Source of the DNA: Zygnema cylindricum
Taxonomy: Eukaryota > Streptophyta > Zygnematophyceae > Zygnematales > Zygnemataceae
Direction of reading: 5' to 3'
DNA length: 64,000 nucleotides
Assembly: GCA_037447655.1 (NCBI GenBank)
Contig: JBBHKE010001630.1
Coordinates: 1-64,000, forward strand
Positions within the stretch are counted from its first letter, which is position 1; each line of letters starts with the position of its first letter. The translations under genes and the position numbers were made by a program. The notes beneath the pieces are model-generated. The model was not told where the DNA came from. It ran no database searches and saw only the letters and a list, made by a program, of their open reading frames with translations. Below are positions 58,590-64,000 of this stretch, piece by piece.

Positions 58590-59190
58590 TGTTGTTTTTG
58601 AAAGATTTAAGTCTCAGCAAATTTATAGGACGGCGAAAAATATATCTATAGGGACACGCGTCGTCACTTTAAACACAATGCTAGTTTTTGAACGATACCG
58701 ACACCAGCATTGGAACAACGCAGCTGCGACGCAGATAAAACAAGCGCAGCTGCGGCTATTTTTGATATTGTCCGTACGGACGAACGCAGCTTGCGTCACA
58801 ACGGGACAAACGCAACTGCGGATATTTTGGTACATGACAACAGTCATATTGAGTGTACAGTGATAGATTAGTTTTAGCGTGATTAGGAGTATTAGACCTT
58901 AGTGGCAGTTTAGTTCTTTTGGACATATCTTTTAGGTACACTTATATCGGCAGTAAAACACTATGTAGCAGGACAACTGAGTGAAGAGTATAAGACTTAG
59001 GACGTAGAACATTTTATGTATCTAGACTTCTTGACTGTGTAATCTGCAGACTGTTTTTGGGAAACTTCTGAGTTGCATATCTTGGTGTATGTTTAATCAA
59101 TTGAGCTGAAACTTTATGAGTTGTCAGTCTTTGTGATATTCTATTTTCTGGTATAGTTTGAAGCATTTTGGTTTATTGTATCAGATTTGG
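58590..59190 (+). repeat. LTR of copia-2, right boundary approximate
   Basis: Starts TGTTGTTTTTGAAAG right after the purine tract. It contains repeated GCAGCTGCG words at 58725-58825. Near 59176 a TTGTATCAGATTTGG sequence resembles a decayed initiator-Met primer site, which would place the LTR end just before it. Confidence 0.55.
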
Positions 59191-59248
59191 TGAGCTGTAG
59201 AAAACAGCTGTTTGATAGGATTCTTGATAAGCTTCTGTGAGTGAGATT

Positions 59249-59320
59249 ATGTCTACTTCCACTACTACTGCTGATGCTCCACCTGCTCCAGTGGTCGTCG
59301 AACAACAGAAAGTCGGTGTA
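59249..59320 (+). pseudogene. possible copia gag start
   Basis: ATG at 59249 opens MSTSTTTADAPPAPVVVEQQ, a low-complexity start like copia gag leaders, about 60 bp after a primer-site-like sequence. It is cut at 59322 by a gypsy-2 LTR copy. Assignment is by position and composition only. Confidence 0.3.
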
Positions 59321-59321
59321 G

Positions 59322-59604
59322 TGTCGAGCGTGCCAGAGAAACATAAGGGAAGGGCCCGCTGCCCGGAATGGCCGGTCTCGGCGTCCTGCAAAGAATCCAC
59401 CAATGCGAATGCTTCCCATAATAATGATAATGCCCACTGCTGACCTTATCCCTCCCAATAAGAATGCATGCACAGATAGGAGAGGCACAAGGATAGGGAA
59501 TAGGGATGAGTGCATGGGAAGGCGAAAAGATCTCCCCTCCCCCTTACTTTCCCCATTAAGCCGCGGAAAGGGGTTGGGTTCTCGGTAATCGGGTCGGTGC
59601 CCCA
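59322..59604 (-). repeat. 283-bp LTR copy of the gypsy-2 family
   Basis: Starts TGTCGAGCG and ends GGTGCCCCA. It is the same length as 60786-61068 and about 97% identical by eye. No polypurine tract follows on its right and no 5-bp duplication is visible, so whether it is solo or part of a rearranged copy is open. Confidence 0.8.
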
Positions 59605-60785
59605 ATTTTGTGATATTCCACAGGAAGTCTATAGCATTCGTTCCCTCAAAACCCACTGTTTTGATGCCAGGAAATTGCAGTTTTACCCCGGGAAGTCCCC
59701 GCCAAAGCAAAAGAGACTAAAAGTGAAGACACAAATGCACTACCTCGTGGACATATAAAAATAAATAGGAATGGCTGTTTCAGATTTAACAATATCACCT
59801 TGACCACAGAAATAAAATATAAGATGGAAGATATAAAAGATGGCGAAGCAAGCTTAACATACCCCGGCAATTTACGATGACAATGGGAGAAAGGCGAAAT
59901 CTCTCCTGATGGCAGTGTAAATAGGTATGGTACTCCTTCAACCCTCGGTGTCCGCAGCTCAGAACCGACTAGACTCTTCTCAGTTTCAAGCAGCGAAAAA
60001 TCCAAAAATCACCCAAAGGGACGGTAGTGCCAACCACCAGCCCGAACTATGATTCCCAAAATGGACAAATCCAAAACAGAGATGGCAATAGAGTCAAACA
60101 ACACAAAGATTCTCCAAAAGAAGGTTTGTTGGAATTTCTGAGGGTTTTCACAGGAGACAGTACTGAAAAGCAACCTGTCTCCTTCGGCCCCAAGCGCCTT
60201 ATACATCAAAGTTTGTCCAAAATCAGGTCCAACAGTCAAACCTACGCTTAGCCAATGAGCGACCAGCAACGGCAATCAAACTGACATAAGACAAAATAAT
60301 ATGTACTACTCTTGGGGCAAAAAGTTGGACCTCTGACCACGGCTAGATCCGCGGCCGGAAGTTATTATTTCTTCCACAGTTTTTAAGTCAAAGTACTAAA
60401 AAGACACAGAAGTGCCAAGCTTTGACTTAATGTAATTAATTAACCACTGGTCAGCTGAATCTGAACTGAATTGCTACATACAGCTAACAGCAAAATCTAG
60501 ATTACAGTCTGGAAGTCTACGTGGCAATCCACAATGTACCCTCCACTAGGGCTGGTGGAAGCTAGTACTATGTGACGGAATTGCGATATTTCAGACGGTA
60601 GAACTTTGTCGTCCAGCCTCTGTTAGGCAAGAAACAAAGTGCGTCTTGTTCAGTAGAGGAAATTCTTCAATCCTTCTGGCAGGTTGTGCGAGCTTCTCCG
60701 AAATCTGAGAATAGTACGGGTCGGAAGGGTACGAAAATCCTCGGTAATATAGAAGTGTGCCTGAAAAGCACTCGAGCTTGACAGC
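59605..60785. other. segment between two gypsy-2 LTR copies, non-coding
   Basis: No pol or gag motif on either strand; frames are short. It may be host sequence between a solo LTR and the gypsy-2 3' LTR, or the interior of a deleted derivative. Confidence 0.4.
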
Positions 60786-61068
60786 TGTCGAGCGTGCCAG
60801 AGAAACATAAGGGAAGGGCCCGCTGCCCGGAATGGCCGGTTTCGGCGTCCTGCAAAGAACCCACCAATGCGAATGCTTCCCATAATAATGATAATGCCCA
60901 CTGCTGACCTTATCCCTCCCAACAGGAATGCATGCACAAATTGGAGAGGCACAAGGATAGGGAATAGGGATGAGTGCATGGGAAGGCGAAAAGATCTCCC
61001 CTCCCCCTTACTTTCCCCATTAAGCCGGGGAAAGGGGTTGGGTTCTTGGTAATCGGGTCGGTGCCCCA
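60786..61068 (-). repeat. 3' LTR of gypsy-2, 283 bp
   Basis: TG...CA ends (TGTCGAGCG, GGTGCCCCA). In element orientation it is preceded directly by the purine tract AAGAGGGGGGAAAT (61069-61082). Confidence 0.8.
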
Positions 61069-61112
61069 ATTTCCCCCCCTCTTAGTCAACCGTGACTAAG
61101 AAAAAGAAATAG

Positions 61113-62174
61113 TTACCCGCCCAATTCACAGTTCCTGCAGAACCATGGACTAGGGGATGGAGGGCGTGGTTCCCATGAGGAGGGGAGACAAGCTGGATGC
61201 CAGCACTGCCCGCACTGATGGCAGACCAAGATGTCTTGCTGCTGGGAGGACAAGTTGCAGGATGATGAACAGGAAGGAGGATCGGCAAAGTAAGTCAAGT
61301 GGAAAGTGGGGTCGTCTTCTAATCCTCGGAGGTGACAAGGGGCCACATTGATTTGATTCTCTTTAATTCTTCGCCCATCTTTCCCTTCCAAAGTCAGAAC
61401 TCCCTTATTTGAAACTTCCACCACTTTCAAGATCACCCGCCCGGCAGAAATGTCAAGCGTGTCCTTTTTCTGTTGCATGCGATAAACAAAGTCTCCCGGC
61501 ATAAATCGTCGCTGTCGGGGCACATAATCTCCGCTCCGGCGCTGGGAATACCACAATTGATCCTGGTGTTGTGCCGCCTGTAAATTCCCCATGGCGAGAG
61601 GCATCTCCCGGTGGAAAATTTTGGCACGGTCGGCGATCAGTTTTTCGACAGTTCCCTTGTCATCCATTGCCGGGAGGACCACCGCTTGGGCAGAGGCAGC
61701 CCCGGGCAGAATGGGATGCCGTCCGAATAAAATGAAGTAAGGGCTGTAAGAGTGAAGAGAAGCCTATATGCTAAACCGGTATCCCATGGCAATCCAAGGA
61801 ACCCTTTTGTCCCACTCTCCCAAGTCCTCTTCAATTGCATATTTCTGTAGTGACCGCTTCATTGTCTGTACGCACCTTTTGGCCAAACTGTCGGCTTAGG
61901 GGTGGTCACGGCTAGTAAGTCGATGATTGATGAGGCATTACTCCAAAAGATTGGTAAATTCTCCGGCGAATTCCGATCCCTGGTAGGTCATTACCTCTGC
62001 TGGCGCCCCAAACTGTGACAAGACTCTTTGCAGAAAGGCGTCGGCAAAGGACTTGGACTCCTTTCGGGGCAGGACCACAAGCTCTATCCATTTTGAGAAA
62101 TGTTCAATCATGACCAGAACGAAACGATTCCCACATTTGTGGTCGGAAGTGGTCCCAAAAGATCCAAAGACCAC
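61113..62174 (-). pseudogene. gypsy-2 integrase core and C-terminal PHD finger
   Basis: 62174-61938 encodes VLVMIEHFSKWIELVVLP and RVLSQFGAPAEVMTYQGSEF, where the catalytic Asp of TDQGSEF is Tyr. Minus-strand translation then gives SPYFILFGRHPILP. The intact frame 61682-61113 continues with FMPGDFVYRMQQKKDTLDIS (integrase C-terminal barrel) and KVVEVSNKGVLTLEGKDGRR. It ends in a C4HC3 PHD finger: CSSSC, 11 residues, CHQC, GQCW, H, PA, C, 16 residues, CRNC, then ELGG and stop. PHD fingers read histone H3 tails, so a role in choosing integration sites is plausible (inference). Confidence 0.82.
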
Positions 62175-62923
62175 CGATAAAACATTCCCCTGATGGGAAG
62201 AGAATGGAGCTCAGTCCCGCCCTTTTTGTCAAAAGCTGCCTTAACTTGATCGGAGGAAGAGCAAGTTTGTACAATTCGGTTGACTTGGGCCCGCAACCCG
62301 TGCCTCCAGTAAGAGCCTGTAACCAAGGAAGTGGTTTGCTTCTGTCCGAAGTGTCCACATTGTTTATGGAAATTGGTAATCAGAGTTTCTCGATCCAACG
62401 GAGGAGGAACCACTCTCATAGTACCGTCTGTCCATTTCCGGAGGAGCACTCCTCGGTCCCACTCATACGCCGCCATCCGGGTCTGAACTCGGGATAATGG
62501 AATTCCAGCCAAGTGGGGAAGAGGGGATCCTTGTTGAATAAATTGGAGAGCTTCGGAGTCATTCCAAATGTCTTTCCGTCCGGCTCCCATGGGTGCCTGC
62601 CCCTCAACATCTGCTGCAAAAGTTGACAATTCCCCCCCAGATGGAAGAAGCCAAATGAAGGCGGAGGATGCTCGAATGAGTCCCAAACTGGTTTCCGGAT
62701 CCTCGTCGTGCTGAGCCCCGGTGGAATCCAGGGTAGAAGGATCGGGGTTTCGGCTCAGTCCGTCGGCATTCCCATCAATTTCCCCTGCCCGGTGGACAAT
62801 GCTGAAATCATATTCCTGCAGGATAAGAACCCATATGGCGAGTTTGCCGGTCAACTTACTATTTTCCATGATCCACTTCAAGGGTTGGTGATCGGTGATT
62901 ACTGTGAAATGGACCCCGTACAA
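62108..62923 (-). pseudogene. gypsy-2 RNase H end and integrase zinc region
   Basis: FTVITDHQPLKWIMENSKLT and VHRAGEIDGNADGLSRNP complete RNase H. LITNFHKQCGHFGQKQT and IVQTCSSSDQVKAAF are the integrase H2C2 zinc region, in which the last Cys has become Asp. LHSLPIRGMFYRWSLDLLGP, with the first integrase Asp, follows before a frameshift. Confidence 0.85.
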
Positions 62924-62947
62924 ATAAGGTCTGAAATGCTCGATGGC

Positions 62948-64000
62948 CTAGACCGCGGCAAGAAGCTCCCCATGAAAAGTGCTATAATTTCCCTCAGCTC
63001 GGTTATTGCTCCGGCTCGCGTAAGCCACCACATACTCGGCACCTGCGTCGTCAACTTGAGCCAAAACAACTCCCAAACCAAACCTGCTCCAATCAGTGTA
63101 AAGGAGGAAAGGCCTCTGGTGATCAGGCATCCGGAGCACTGGGTGCTGCTTCAGGGCATCCTTCAAGAATTGGAATGCGATCTGCTGTTCCTCGGCCCAC
63201 TGCCATTCTTGATCTCTCCGTAATAGCTTATTGAGGGGCTGGGCGTGACTATTGAACTCGGGAATAAACTTGCGATAGTAGTTAGCCAGGCCGAGAAAGG
63301 TGCGCAAGGCAGAAATGTCCTGCGGGGGAGGAAAAGTGTCGAGGGCTGCAACCTTCGCCATATGGGGACCCAATGTCCCAGAAGTTACCTCATGTCCGAG
63401 GAAAATGATTTTGAGCACTCTTAAAATACCCTTGCCCGGGTGACATTTCAAGCCAGCTGCTTGAAGAGCCCGGAGAACGACCTGGATATGCTCCAGGTGT
63501 TTTTCAAAGGTCTTAGATAATATTATCACATCGTCGATGTAGCACCTGGCACAATCGATTCGTCGGAGCGCTTCGTCCATGGCCCGTTGGAACTTTGCTG
63601 GTGCATTCTTCAGTCCGAAATGCATGTAGATCCATTCATAAAGTTTGGATCCGGCCCAGAATGCCGTTCTCTCCCGGTGGTTTGGTTCCATGGCAATCTT
63701 GTGGAAACCATTCTTCATGTCCAATATGGAGAAAATAGTGGCCCCAGCAAGAGAGTCAAATATCTCTTCCGGAGTTGGCATTGGGTACCGGTCAAGAATG
63801 GTGGCCGTGTTCAACATGCGGTAGTTCCCACACATTCGGAAGTCCACAGTTTTCCTGGATGAATCCTTTTTAGGAGGGAGAACTGTGGGGGAAGCAAACC
63901 CATGGAGTCCGGTACTTTCCTGAACCAACCCTGCGTCCACCAATGTTTGAACCTTTGCAGTAATAAACTCTTTTTCTTTGAAAGCTGAGAGGATATTGTT
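62948..64000 (-). pseudogene. gypsy-2 reverse transcriptase and RNase H start (partial)
   Basis: Open to the window edge. LVQESTGLHGFASPTVLPPK, FRMCGNYRMLNTATILDRYP, ILDMKNGFHKIAM, MHFGLKNAPAKFQRAMDEAL and CYIDDVIILS (intact catalytic Asp pair) identify the RT. FLGLANYYRKFIPEFNSHAQ marks the thumb. YTDWSRFGLGVVLAQ is the RNase H start with Ala of the TDAS box changed to Trp. A stop (TAG near 62948) separates it from the next frame. Confidence 0.9.

Larger units (their letters stand above)
56229..59190 (+). mobile_element. Ty1/copia element (copia-2), 5'-truncated, with 3' LTR
   Basis: Begins abruptly in integrase (AEALNCAVYIKNRIGSRSVD) and runs to the RNase H end (ADMLTKALPDPKLKYCRD). A purine tract TTTAGGGGAG (58580-58589) and an LTR start TGTTG at 58590 follow. 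The right LTR edge is not certain (about 59100-59190), because no second LTR copy is in the window. The coding part is dead. Confidence 0.8.
60786..64000 (-). mobile_element. Ty3/gypsy element (gypsy-2), PHD-finger type, running off the right edge
   Basis: Minus-strand pol reads RT, RNase H, integrase, then a PHD finger, then polypurine tract and 3' LTR. Protease, gag and the 5' LTR lie beyond 64000. Frameshifts near 62110-62170 and stops in the integrase indicate decay. It is clearly a different lineage from gypsy-1: its RT, integrase and LTR all differ. Confidence 0.88.

Noticed and set aside
59141-59710. 189-codon minus-strand ORF with a similar frame at 60650-61069
   Set aside because: The shared peptide is the translation of the 283-bp LTR; the rest is unrelated flank.

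Overview
The window is nuclear DNA from a photosynthetic green-lineage (streptophyte-type) eukaryote. Three points support this. It carries a nuclear petM gene with a plastid transit peptide, and a ten-exon PGRL1 gene with GT-AG introns. The rest is dominated by plant-type Ty1/copia, Ty3/gypsy, PIF/Harbinger and hAT elements. The intact genes use the standard genetic code. The species cannot be named. A gypsy element with a C-terminal PHD finger and the moderate AT bias would fit a streptophyte alga or an early land plant, but that is inference.

Layout. 1-1.4 kb: degenerate receptor-kinase exons, then simple repeats. 2.07-2.44 kb (-): petM (cytochrome b6f subunit 7). 2.9-9.8 kb: nested TTA/TAA-flanked Tourist-like elements, a 565-bp hAT-like element, a TA-flanked MITE and a local duplication. 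9.9-16.2 kb (+): an eight-exon RWD + RING1-IBR-RING2 E3 ubiquitin ligase of RNF14/ARA54 type (589 aa). 17.2 kb: a 179-bp hAT MITE. 19.9-24.2 kb (-): PGRL1 (363 aa), convergent with the ligase. 25.4-28.6 kb: two more Tourist-like elements. 29.05-36.24 kb (-): a complete but decayed copia element with a 5-bp target duplication, carrying a solo gypsy LTR inside one of its LTRs. 37.04-44.72 kb (-): the matching full-length decayed gypsy chromovirus. 44.7-49.7 kb: AT-rich, little recognisable. 49.76-50.36 kb (-): an unknown 200-aa ORF with a C-terminal membrane segment. 50.9-51.9 kb: a 151-bp near-perfect palindrome split by an 856-bp hAT element. 52.7-53.6 kb: a ~108-bp tandem array. 54.0-55.4 kb (+): a decayed Harbinger transposase. 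56.2-59.2 kb (+): a 5'-truncated copia element. 59.3-64 kb (-): a gypsy element running off the right edge, with a C-terminal PHD finger, plus a second copy of its 283-bp LTR.

Functionally, petM and PGRL1 both serve plastid electron transport around cytochrome b6f and cyclic flow. The RNF14-like ligase is an unrelated cytosolic/nuclear ubiquitin-pathway gene. Everything else is transposon sediment, whose target-site duplications allow the insertion order to be read directly. The best candidates for novelty are the nested Tourist family carrying TGACGTCA-type motifs, the hAT-in-palindrome structure, the copia primer-binding site that matches the anticodon arm of initiator tRNA-Met, the PHD-finger gypsy, and the tandem and inverted copies of an exon end and its splice donor inside the ligase gene.
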